A stretch of 64,000 bases of DNA. Source: Candidatus Rubrivivax defluviihabitans (GTDB lineage Bacteria > Pseudomonadota > Gammaproteobacteria > Burkholderiales > Burkholderiaceae_C). A program made the position numbers and the translations under genes. Location: assembly GCA_016709385.1 (NCBI GenBank), contig JADJMW010000021.1, positions 277,793 through 341,792 on the forward strand. The letters are read 5' to 3'. This document shows positions 23,910 to 31,120 of the stretch, one piece after another. The first letter of the stretch is position 1. Each line of letters starts with the position of its first letter. Below the pieces are notes generated by a model. That model worked only from the letters and a program-made list of their open reading frames with translations. It was not told where the DNA came from and did not search any database.

Positions 23910-24406
23910 GGGGGTGCGATGCGGCAGAACGTTCGCAGGTGCGCGAGTATGGGGTGGGCGTGGGGCTGCGGCCCGTTGCGGACATTCGATGCATCGATCG
24001 GCAGGCAAAGTTCCGTGGCGGCAACGGGCTGTCCGGGTGCGGCGCAGCGCGCGGATGAAGCGGCCTGCGCTGCGCTCCGGCTGCCCTGCGGTGCTCGGGT
24101 CCATGGCCCGGCGCATGACTCGCTTCGCTCACTGCGTTCGCTACGCTCAAACAAGATGCGCCAGAAGTGTTGACGAGGCTCGCTGCGCTCGCGGGCCATG
24201 AACACTGCGCTCCTCGGCGCTTCAGACGCACGCCGCGCCGCGCCCGGACAGCCCTTTGCAACCGGCATGGGTGGATCTCGACGAGCACCGCCGCCGGGCA
24301 CCGCCTGCCGCGGCGCGCCGATGTCGACGAACAGCGAAAGAGCGCGAACGATGACAATTGGCAGCGAGTGCACTCACGACCTTCCACCCCGGCCCCGTGC
24401 CGGTTC
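23910..24406. repeat. Non-coding stretch with paired inverted repeat copies
   Basis: About 500 bases between folA and the EamA gene hold no convincing gene. Two copies of a roughly 40-base element (24020-24062 and, inverted, 24218-24263; shared core GGGCTGTCCGGG then GCGGCGC and TGAAGCG) flank tracts of GCTTCGCTC/GCTGCGCTC-like repeats (24118-24200). The layout is that of a mobile extragenic repeat element rather than a gene. Confidence 0.5.
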
Positions 24407-25294
24407 TCAGGTTCGCCTACCCTGCCGCTTGGGCAGCAGCGCGCTGGCGATGGCCAGCATGATGAAGCCGGCGGCGATGAAATCCAGCAGGCCGGGTACT
24501 TCGCCCACGATGAATGCCGCCGACAGCGTGCCCACCAGCGGCACGGCCATGATGGCGAAGGTGCTGGCCTGCGGCGGCAGCGCGCGCGCCAGGCCGAACC
24601 AGATGACCTGCGCCACGCCGTAGTTCACCGCCGCGCCCCAGGCCAGCGCGGCCCAGATCGGCGGGCTGAACTGCCAGGCCGGTGCCGGCTCCAGCGTCGC
24701 AGCGACGAGCCAGAAACCGATGCTGGACAGCCCCATCATCCACACCGTGATGGCCTCGGTGGGCAGCTTCAACGTGCTGCGGCGCATCAGGATCGTGCCC
24801 AGGGCCCACGATACCGCCGCCAGCTGCATCCAAAGCACGCCCAGCGGCCGCCCGGCCAGCGCGGTGACCTCGTGCGCCACCAGCAGCGCCACCGCCGCGC
24901 CCGCACTGGCCATGCCCACGATGGCCCGGCGCGACAGGCCCTGGCCGAAGAACAGCGCCGCCAGCAGCACGGTCCAGATCGGCATCGTGAAACCCAGCGT
25001 CGCGGCGCGGCCCGAGGCCAGTTCCTGCACGCCAAGGATCGAGAAAAGGTGCCAGCCGAAGATGTTGGGCAGCGCCAGCCCCACCACCGGCCAGAAGGTG
25101 TCGCGCGGCAGCCGCATCGGCACGCCGCGCAGCCGGTACCACCCCAGCAGCATCAGGGCGCCGCCGCTCATGGTGACGGCGCGGAAATACAGCGGGCTCA
25201 GCTCGCGCAGCGAAAATTTCATCAGCGGCCAGTTCAGGCCCCAGACCAGCGTCAGGGCCACCAGCGCGACGAGTTGCGCGCGGCTGGTGATCAA
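24407..25294 (-). CDS. EamA-family (DMT) transporter
   Basis: Inner-membrane drug/metabolite transporter family protein, 295 residues, with two EamA repeats and about ten membrane segments (LVALVALTLVWGLNWPLMKFSL at the start, LLDFIAAGFIMLAIASALL at the end). Substrate unknown; amino acid or metabolite export is typical of the family. The TTG start overlaps the thyA stop in TTGA, so it is probably translated by coupling with thyA. Confidence 0.85.
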   Translation of the reverse strand: MITSRAQLVALVALTLVWGLNWPLMKFSLRELSPLYFRAVTMSGGALMLLGWYRLRGVPMRLPRDTFWPVVGLALPNIFGWHLFSILGVQELASGRAATLGFTMPIWTVLLAALFFGQGLSRRAIVGMASAGAAVALLVAHEVTALAGRPLGVLWMQLAAVSWALGTILMRRSTLKLPTEAITVWMMGLSSIGFWLVAATLEPAPAWQFSPPIWAALAWGAAVNYGVAQVIWFGLARALPPQASTFAIMAVPLVGTLSAAFIVGEVPGLLDFIAAGFIMLAIASALLPKRQGRRT

Positions 25295-26097
25295 ACCGCC
25301 ACCGGGGCCTTGATGGCGGGGTGCGGGTCGTAGCCCTGCAGCTCGAAGTCCTCGTACTCGTAGTCGAAGATCGAAGGCGGCCGGCGCCTGATGTGCAGAC
25401 TGGGGTAGGGCCGCGGCTGGCGTGACAACTGCAGCGCTACCTGCTCGGCGTGGTTGTCGTAGATATGGCAGTCGCCGCCGGTCCAGATGAAGTCGCCCAC
25501 GTCCAGCTCGCACTGCTGCGCCAGCATGTGGGTGAGCAGCGCATAGCTGGCGATATTGAAGGGCACGCCCAGGAAGATGTCGGCGCTGCGCTGGTAGAGC
25601 TGGCAGCTCAGCCGATTCTCGGCCACGTAGAACTGGAAGAACGCGTGGCAGGGCAGCAGCGCCATCTTGGGCAATTCGGCCACGTTCCAGGCGCTGACGA
25701 TGATGCGGCGCGAGTCGGGGTTGTTCTTGAGCTGCTGCACCACCTGCGCGATCTGGTCGACGTGGCCGCCGTCGGGCGTGGGCCAGTTGCGCCACTGCAC
25801 GCCGTAGACCGGACCCAGGTCGCCGTCTTCGCGCGCCCATTCGTTCCAGATCGTCACGCCGCGCTCCTGCAGCCAGCGTACGTTGCTGTCGCCGCGCAGG
25901 AACCACAGCAGCTCCAGCGCCACGCTCTTGAAATGCACCTTCTTGGTGGTGACGAGCGGGAAGCCCGCGCGCAGGTCGAAGCGCATCTGGTGGCCGAAGA
26001 CACTCTTCGTGCCGGTGCCGGTGCGGTCGGCCTTGGCCACGCCGTGTATGGCCACGTGGCGCATCAGGTCCTCGTAGGGCGTCGGGATCGGATTCAT
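25291..26097 (-). CDS. thyA: Thymidylate synthase
   Basis: Methylates dUMP to dTMP with methylene-tetrahydrofolate. The 268-residue protein has the catalytic Cys150 in LLPCHAFFQFYV, RRIIVSAWN and the DxxxHxYxNH-type segment (GGDCHIYDNH). Length matches E. coli ThyA. It and folA, two bases of the folate/dTMP cycle, lie within 2 kb of each other but are not overlapping. Confidence 0.96.
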   Translation of the reverse strand: MNPIPTPYEDLMRHVAIHGVAKADRTGTGTKSVFGHQMRFDLRAGFPLVTTKKVHFKSVALELLWFLRGDSNVRWLQERGVTIWNEWAREDGDLGPVYGVQWRNWPTPDGGHVDQIAQVVQQLKNNPDSRRIIVSAWNVAELPKMALLPCHAFFQFYVAENRLSCQLYQRSADIFLGVPFNIASYALLTHMLAQQCELDVGDFIWTGGDCHIYDNHAEQVALQLSRQPRPYPSLHIRRRPPSIFDYEYEDFELQGYDPHPAIKAPVAV

Positions 26098-26168
26098 GCG
26101 GCCGGATTATCCGGCCCCGGCCACTCCGCTGGGGCGCAGGCACCGGCCCCGCCCGCCCGCGCCGGCGC

Positions 26169-26822
26169 TCAGGCCGCCGGTTCGCTGAGGAAGATCTCCA
26201 CGCGGCGGTTCATGGCCCGGCCGGCTTCGGTGGTGTTGTCGGCCACGGGTTCACGCGAGCCGCGGCCCTGCACCTCGGTGCGCGCCGGGTCGACACCGCG
26301 GTTGGACAGGTAGTTGCGCACGCTCGTGGCGCGCTGCACCGACAGCGGGTCGTTGATGGCATCGTTGCCGGTGCTGTCGGTGTGGCCGACGATGCGCACG
26401 CGCATCTTGGGGTCCAGCCCCTGAGCGAACTGGTCGAGCACGGGACGCAAGGCGGGTTTGATGTCGGCGCGGCCGATGTCGAACGAGAGGTCGCTGGGCA
26501 CGTTGACCTGGAGCTGGTTGTCCTGCGTGCGCGCGACCTCGATGCCGGTGCCGGCGGTCGCGGCCTCCATGGCCTTGCGCTTGTCCTCCATGTTCTTGGA
26601 CCACAGGTTGCCGGCCACCGCGCCCACCACGCCGCCGATCACGGCGCTCTGGCCGGCGCTGCCCCCGGTGGCTGCACCGATCAAGGCGCCGGCCGCAGCG
26701 CCGATGGCGGCGCCCTGTGCGGTGCCTTTCTCTCGCTCGCTCATGGATTCACATCCGGCGAGGGCCACGACGGTGGCCAGGATCGACAAGGCGGCGCTGC
26801 GCCGGGGAGTGGTGCGGGTCAT
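26169..26822 (-). CDS. OmpA-family lipoprotein with glycine-zipper segment
   Basis: Outer-membrane lipoprotein (signal ending VVALAGC) of 217 residues. After the signal is a Gly-zipper region (AAIGAAAGALIGAATGGSAG...VVGAVAG, about 38-75) and a C-terminal OmpA peptidoglycan-binding domain with IVGHTDSTGND and the late NRRVEIFL. The family tethers the outer membrane to peptidoglycan (YiaD-like). The start was chosen at the Met that begins the signal peptide. It stands alone. Confidence 0.88.
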   Translation of the reverse strand: MTRTTPRRSAALSILATVVALAGCESMSEREKGTAQGAAIGAAAGALIGAATGGSAGQSAVIGGVVGAVAGNLWSKNMEDKRKAMEAATAGTGIEVARTQDNQLQVNVPSDLSFDIGRADIKPALRPVLDQFAQGLDPKMRVRIVGHTDSTGNDAINDPLSVQRATSVRNYLSNRGVDPARTEVQGRGSREPVADNTTEAGRAMNRRVEIFLSEPAA

Positions 26823-26936
26823 GGTGTGCTCCGTGAAATGCAAGTGATATCTGCCTATGATGCCGAGCTCATCGCAAGGGCAGCATCGGGCCAGCACCCG
26901 CCGGCTCGTCGGACATGTCCGACCGCGGCCGCGGCC

Positions 26937-28751
26937 TCATCCAGCCCAGACTCCCGCCGGCGCCACGGGTTCCAGTTCGAACTGCATGGCTGCCAGCCGT
27001 GCATACAGGCCGCCGCGCGCCACCAGTTCATCGTGGCGGCCGATATCGACGATGCGGCCGGCTTCCATGACGACGATGCGGTCGGCCTTCAGCACCGTGG
27101 CCAGGCGGTGCGCGATGACGATCGTCGTGCGGTCGGCAAGAGCCGCCTCCAGCGCCGCCTGCACGACACGTTCGCTCTCGGCGTCCAGGGCGCTGGTGGC
27201 TTCGTCCAGCAGCAGCAGCGGCGGGTTCTTCAGCATGGCGCGCGCGATGCTGATGCGCTGGCGCTGGCCGCCCGACAGCCGCACGCCGCGTTCGCCCAGG
27301 TAGGTGGCATAACCTTCGGGCAGGGCGCTGATGAATTCGTGGGCATAGGCGGCGCGCGCGGCGGCGAACACCTCCTCGTCGCTGGCCTCGGGGCAGCCGT
27401 AACGAATATTTTCGAGTGCGCTGGTGGAAAACACGGTGCTGTCCTGCGGCACGATCCCGACGCGCGCGCGCAGCGCCGCCAATGCCGCGTCGCGCACCGG
27501 CACGCCGTCGATGAGCACGCTGCCGGTCTGCGCGTCGTAGAAGCGCAGCAGCAGCTGGAACACCGTGCTTTTTCCCGCGCCGCTGGGACCGACCAACGCC
27601 ACCGTTTCGCCGGGCCGGACGTGCAGCGTGAAGTCGGCCAGCGCGTGCTGCTTCGGCCGCGACGGGTAGTGGAAGCCGACCTGCTCGAAGCTCACCGACG
27701 AGCCGCCGCGCGTGGGCGGCAGCGGCACCGGGGCCGGCGGGTCGGCCACCGGCGAGCGCGCCGCCAGCAGTTCCATCAGCCGCTCGGTGGCGCCGGCGGC
27801 GCGCAGCAAGTCGCCGTAGACCTCGCTCAGCACCGCCACCGCGCCGACGAAGATGATGACGAAGACCACCGTCTGCCCCAGGTGGCCGGCGCTTGTGGTG
27901 CCGGCCAGCACCGCCTGCGTGCCCTGGTACAGCCCCCACAGCAGGGTGCCGAAGGTGGCGGTGATCATGAAGGCCACCAGCAGCGCGCGCACCCGGCTGC
28001 GCTTGCGCGCCGTCTCGAAGGCGTCTTCGGTGCTGCGGTCGAAGCGCTCGGTCTCGCGCACTTCCTGCCCGTAGCTCTGCACCACCGGAATCTCGCCCAG
28101 CACTTCGGCGGCGATGGCGCTGGAATCGGCCACCCGGTCCTGGCTGGCGCGGCTGAGGCGGCGCACGCGGCGGCCGAAATAGATGCTGGGCAGCACCACC
28201 AGCACCAGCACGCCCAGCACCTGCGTCATGACCCAGGGGTTGGTGACGACGAGTGCCACCAGCGCGCCGATGCCCATCACCGTGTTGCGCAGGCCCATGC
28301 TCAGCGACGAGCCCACCACCGTCTGCACCAGCGTGGTGTCGGTGGTCAGGCGCGACAGCACCTCGCCGGTCTTGGTGCTCTCGAAGAATTCGGGGCTCTG
28401 CCGCAGCACATGGGCGTAGACGGCATTGCGCAGGTCGGCGGTGATGCGCTCGCCCAGCCAGCTGACCATGTAGAAGCGCGCCGCCGAAAACGCGCCCAGC
28501 GCCGCCGCCACGCCGAACAGCGCCAGGAAGTGCCCGCGCAGCGCCATCAGCCGTTCGCCGGGATCGGTGGCGACCAGGCCCTGGTCGATGAGCACCTTCA
28601 GCGCCACCGGGAAGGCCAGCGTGCTCACCGCCGCCAGGACCAGGAAGACGAGCGCCAGCGCGACGCGGCCGCGGTACGGGCGGATGAACGGCAGCAGGCC
28701 GGACAGCGAGCGCGGCGACGCCGCTGCCGGGCGTTTCGGGTCGTCGGACAT
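26937..28751 (-). CDS. ABC exporter, MsbA/ABCB type
   Basis: Half-size ABC exporter of 604 residues. About six membrane segments fill the first 330 residues; the nucleotide-binding domain shows Walker A GPSGAGKST, the Q-loop region VPQDSTVFSTSALENIRYG, signature LSGGQRQR and Walker B LLLLDEATSALD followed by the H-loop AHRLATV. Similar proteins move lipid A or other lipids; the substrate here is not shown. The start at MSDDPKRP excludes a low-complexity upstream extension. Confidence 0.9.
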   Translation of the reverse strand: MSDDPKRPAAASPRSLSGLLPFIRPYRGRVALALVFLVLAAVSTLAFPVALKVLIDQGLVATDPGERLMALRGHFLALFGVAAALGAFSAARFYMVSWLGERITADLRNAVYAHVLRQSPEFFESTKTGEVLSRLTTDTTLVQTVVGSSLSMGLRNTVMGIGALVALVVTNPWVMTQVLGVLVLVVLPSIYFGRRVRRLSRASQDRVADSSAIAAEVLGEIPVVQSYGQEVRETERFDRSTEDAFETARKRSRVRALLVAFMITATFGTLLWGLYQGTQAVLAGTTSAGHLGQTVVFVIIFVGAVAVLSEVYGDLLRAAGATERLMELLAARSPVADPPAPVPLPPTRGGSSVSFEQVGFHYPSRPKQHALADFTLHVRPGETVALVGPSGAGKSTVFQLLLRFYDAQTGSVLIDGVPVRDAALAALRARVGIVPQDSTVFSTSALENIRYGCPEASDEEVFAAARAAYAHEFISALPEGYATYLGERGVRLSGGQRQRISIARAMLKNPPLLLLDEATSALDAESERVVQAALEAALADRTTIVIAHRLATVLKADRIVVMEAGRIVDIGRHDELVARGGLYARLAAMQFELEPVAPAGVWAG

Positions 28752-28788
28752 GGTGGCGAGTCTATGCGGCACCCCGGCATCGGCCTCC

Positions 28789-28863
28789 TGCGGGGCGATT
28801 GCGGGGCGACTGCGGGGCGCCGCGGGACGACTGCGAGGTGACTTCGGGGCGCTTCGGCGCTGG
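28789..28863. repeat. Imperfect 11-bp tandem repeat
   Basis: Six to seven copies of a unit close to TGCGGGGCGAC lie head to tail in the gap between the MsbA-type gene and the GGDEF gene. The first three copies are nearly identical and later ones diverge. The array lies upstream of both divergent genes, so it may affect either promoter. Confidence 0.7.
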
Positions 28864-29005
28864 CCGGGTCGTGCCGCCGACGCGGCGGCGCCGCATCCCG
28901 CCGCACGGCACCCCCGCGGATGCGGGTTGCCAGCGTTTCGCGGCACTCGATTCCGCTACAGATGCAGCCGGATGTGGTCGAATACAGGCTCATGAATCCG
29001 GCGCG

Positions 29006-29863
29006 ATGACACCCGTTCGCCCCCCCCTTTCGCCGCCAGCCGCCGAACCGGCGCCGCTGCAGTCGCCTCCCGAGAGGCGACTGCCCTTGGGCGTGGCCGT
29101 GCTGCTGCTGGCGTTGTGCGCGGCACTGCTGGCGGCCGGCACCGCCTTGGTGCTGGAAGCCGGGCTGGGCGCGTCCGCGCCCTGGGCCGCGTTGTGCGGT
29201 GCGGTGCTGGGCGTGGCGGCGGCGGCCCTGCCCATGGCGGCGCTGGCGCTCAAGCCGGGCCGGCCGGGCCAACCTGCAGCCCAGCCCGCCACCGAATTGC
29301 CTGTGGCGGGTGCGGGCGCCGTGACGCCGCGGGCGCTGTTCCTGGAGTGGGCCGAACGTGAATGGGCGCGGTCGCGACGCTATGGCACCGGTGCGGCCCT
29401 GTTGCTCGTCGATATCGACCGTTACCAGCGCCTGTGCGAAAGCCGCAGCGCCGCCGCGGGGAACGCGGTGCTGGTCGATCTGCTTCGCCACACTGCCGCC
29501 ACGCTGCGCGGTGCCGACGTGCTGACCCGCTATGCCGACGGACAGATGGCCGTCTTCCTGGCGCATGCCGACGCCACCGGTGCGCTGGACGTGGCCGAGC
29601 GCATCCGGCAACGCGCCGAACGGCTGGACGCCAGCGCCGACGGCCAGCCGCTGCGCATCACCGTCAGCGTAGGCGTGGCGCACCTGCGCCCGGCGCACCC
29701 GAACCTGGGCGCGTTGATCGAAGATGCCCAGGACGCGCTGGCCGCCGCGCGGCAGGTCGGTGGCAACTGCGTGCGCGCCGCGCCCGTGGAGGCCCGGTTG
29801 AAACGTCTGCCGGGTCCGGGACGGGACGACCGGCGCAAGCCGCGGCAGCAGCCGCGGCCTTGA
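29006..29863 (+). CDS. Degenerate GGDEF-domain protein
   Basis: A 285-residue protein with a proline-rich N-terminus, two hydrophobic segments (about 30-55 and 60-82) and a C-terminal GGDEF-type domain (ALLLVDIDRYQRLCE...GNAVLVDLLRHTAATLRGADVLTRYADGQMAVFL...ITVSVGVAHL). The signature that should read GGDEF reads ADGQM, so diguanylate cyclase activity is unlikely; such proteins may act as binding or scaffold domains. The tail is Arg/Pro rich and its stop codon lies in a 29-bp tandem repeat. Confidence 0.85.
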   Translation: MTPVRPPLSPPAAEPAPLQSPPERRLPLGVAVLLLALCAALLAAGTALVLEAGLGASAPWAALCGAVLGVAAAALPMAALALKPGRPGQPAAQPATELPVAGAGAVTPRALFLEWAEREWARSRRYGTGAALLLVDIDRYQRLCESRSAAAGNAVLVDLLRHTAATLRGADVLTRYADGQMAVFLAHADATGALDVAERIRQRAERLDASADGQPLRITVSVGVAHLRPAHPNLGALIEDAQDALAAARQVGGNCVRAAPVEARLKRLPGPGRDDRRKPRQQPRP

Positions 29864-29913
29864 CGGTTCGGCGGCAGCAGCCGCGGCCCTGACGGTTCTG
29901 CGGCAGCAGCCGG
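29842..29913. repeat. 29-bp tandem repeat, about 2.5 copies
   Basis: Unit begins GCGGCAGCAGCCGCGGCC and ends GACGGTTC; copies at 29842-29870 and 29871-29899 with a third partial copy to 29913. The first copy contains the end of the GGDEF gene, so repeat number could change the C-terminus; the remainder lies between two convergent genes. Confidence 0.85.
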
Positions 29914-29917
29914 CCCG

Positions 29918-31120
29918 TCAGAGTCGCAGCGCCCCCGCGTAGCCGGTCATCTCCAGGTATCCCAGGCCGACGCGGCGACCGGCGCCGTCGAGCAACTCGC
30001 TCAGGCCTTCCCAGTACACCGTGCCGGTGCTGCCGCGGCTGTCGAGTTCCTGCTCGTCCATCAGCGCCTGCACCTGCCAGCGCCCGGCCGGCGTGGACAC
30101 CTGCCACTGCACGGGGTAGCTGGCGGCGGTCTGCGGACTGAGCCAGCGGCGACCGGGCTGGAAGCGCACTTCGTCGGCGGCGAAGATGCGCGCCGGCTGC
30201 CCCGGCGCGCGGAAGCTGCCGCCGGCCCACAGCGGGCTGCCGTCGCGGCGGCGCAGCACGAACGCGGTGAGCGCGCCGCCGTCGAACAGGTTGATGCCGA
30301 TCCAGTCCCAGCCCACGGCCTCGGGGTGCAGGATCTCGTCGCTCCATTCGTGGTCGATCCAGCCGCGGCCCATCCCCGGCGCGCCGGCCGGGCGGTCGTC
30401 CAAGGCCAGGCGCAGCGTCGCGGCCAACTGCGGCTCGCTGTAGTAGTGACTGGCCTGCCGCTCCTCGGGGCCCTTGCGCGAGAAGCCGGCGTCGCCCTGC
30501 AGCAGCAGCGGCTGCGTGCGCTGCTGCGCCAGGTCGAGCCTGAAACTGCCGGCCTCGACGACCGAACGCCAGATGTCACCGTCGCGGCGCAGCGACCAGG
30601 AGCCCAGCCGCACCTCGGCATCCTCGGTCGAGGCCCAGCCCAGGGCCGAGCGCGGCGCGCCCGACCAGCGTGCGATGCGCTGGTCGTGGTGGTGGCGTCG
30701 CACGCGCAGGTCGGTGACCGCGGCATGCGCGAACAGCAGTTGCCGCGCCGCGAAGCGGCTGGGGTTGTCTGCGGCCAACCCGGTGCGGCTGCGGAAGAAG
30801 GTGACCTGGAAGCCGTGGCTGGGCGTTTCGCCCGGGCCGCCTGCCGCGCTGGCCCCGACCCAGCCGGTGGCGTACCACCATTCGGTGCGCGCGCCGAGGT
30901 GGGCGCCGTGGTCGCGTGGAAATGCGAGCACGCGGCCACGGCGCACGGGGTCGACTTCGGCATCTGTCCTTGCTGAGCCCGCGGTGGCCGCGATGGCGCC
31001 CGGGCTGGCGCCCGAAGGCGTGCCCGCGGCAGCCTCCGCGTCGAGTGCCGGCCCGTTCGCGCCTGCGCACCATGGCGCCAGCGCCAGCGCGCGCAACCAG
31101 CGCCGGCGCAGCGGGTTCAC
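29918..31120 (-). CDS. Secreted lipocalin-like (AttH/CrtC-fold) protein
   Basis: A 400-residue exported protein with the double-lipocalin fold of the AttH/CrtC family, seen in HLGARTEWWYATGWV, SHGFQVTFFRSR, RQLLFAHAAVTDL, GWIDHEWSDE and GWDWIGINLFDGGALTAF. It has a twin-arginine-like N-terminus (NPLRRRWLRALALAPWC). It is the third gene of an operon with an FtsX-type permease and an ATPase, the AttEFGH/ABC arrangement, which suggests a periplasmic partner of that ABC system rather than carotenoid hydratase. The GTG start overlaps the permease stop (GTGA). Confidence 0.85.
   Translation of the reverse strand: MNPLRRRWLRALALAPWCAGANGPALDAEAAAGTPSGASPGAIAATAGSARTDAEVDPVRRGRVLAFPRDHGAHLGARTEWWYATGWVGASAAGGPGETPSHGFQVTFFRSRTGLAADNPSRFAARQLLFAHAAVTDLRVRRHHHDQRIARWSGAPRSALGWASTEDAEVRLGSWSLRRDGDIWRSVVEAGSFRLDLAQQRTQPLLLQGDAGFSRKGPEERQASHYYSEPQLAATLRLALDDRPAGAPGMGRGWIDHEWSDEILHPEAVGWDWIGINLFDGGALTAFVLRRRDGSPLWAGGSFRAPGQPARIFAADEVRFQPGRRWLSPQTAASYPVQWQVSTPAGRWQVQALMDEQELDSRGSTGTVYWEGLSELLDGAGRRVGLGYLEMTGYAGALRL

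Noticed and set aside
23906..24373. Leftward 155-codon frame in the folA upstream gap (ERSERSERSE-containing)
   Set aside because: Its apparent protein repeats come from the DNA repeat element; no start signal or domain.
24167..25333. Rightward open frame over the EamA gene
   Set aside because: Antisense of a clear membrane protein and low-complexity His/Arg/Gln content.
29918..31120. Calling the lipocalin-fold protein carotenoid 1,2-hydratase (CrtC)
   Set aside because: It shares the CrtC/AttH fold, but the gene lies in an ABC-transporter operon far from the crt genes and has AttH-like context, so CrtC is not supported.
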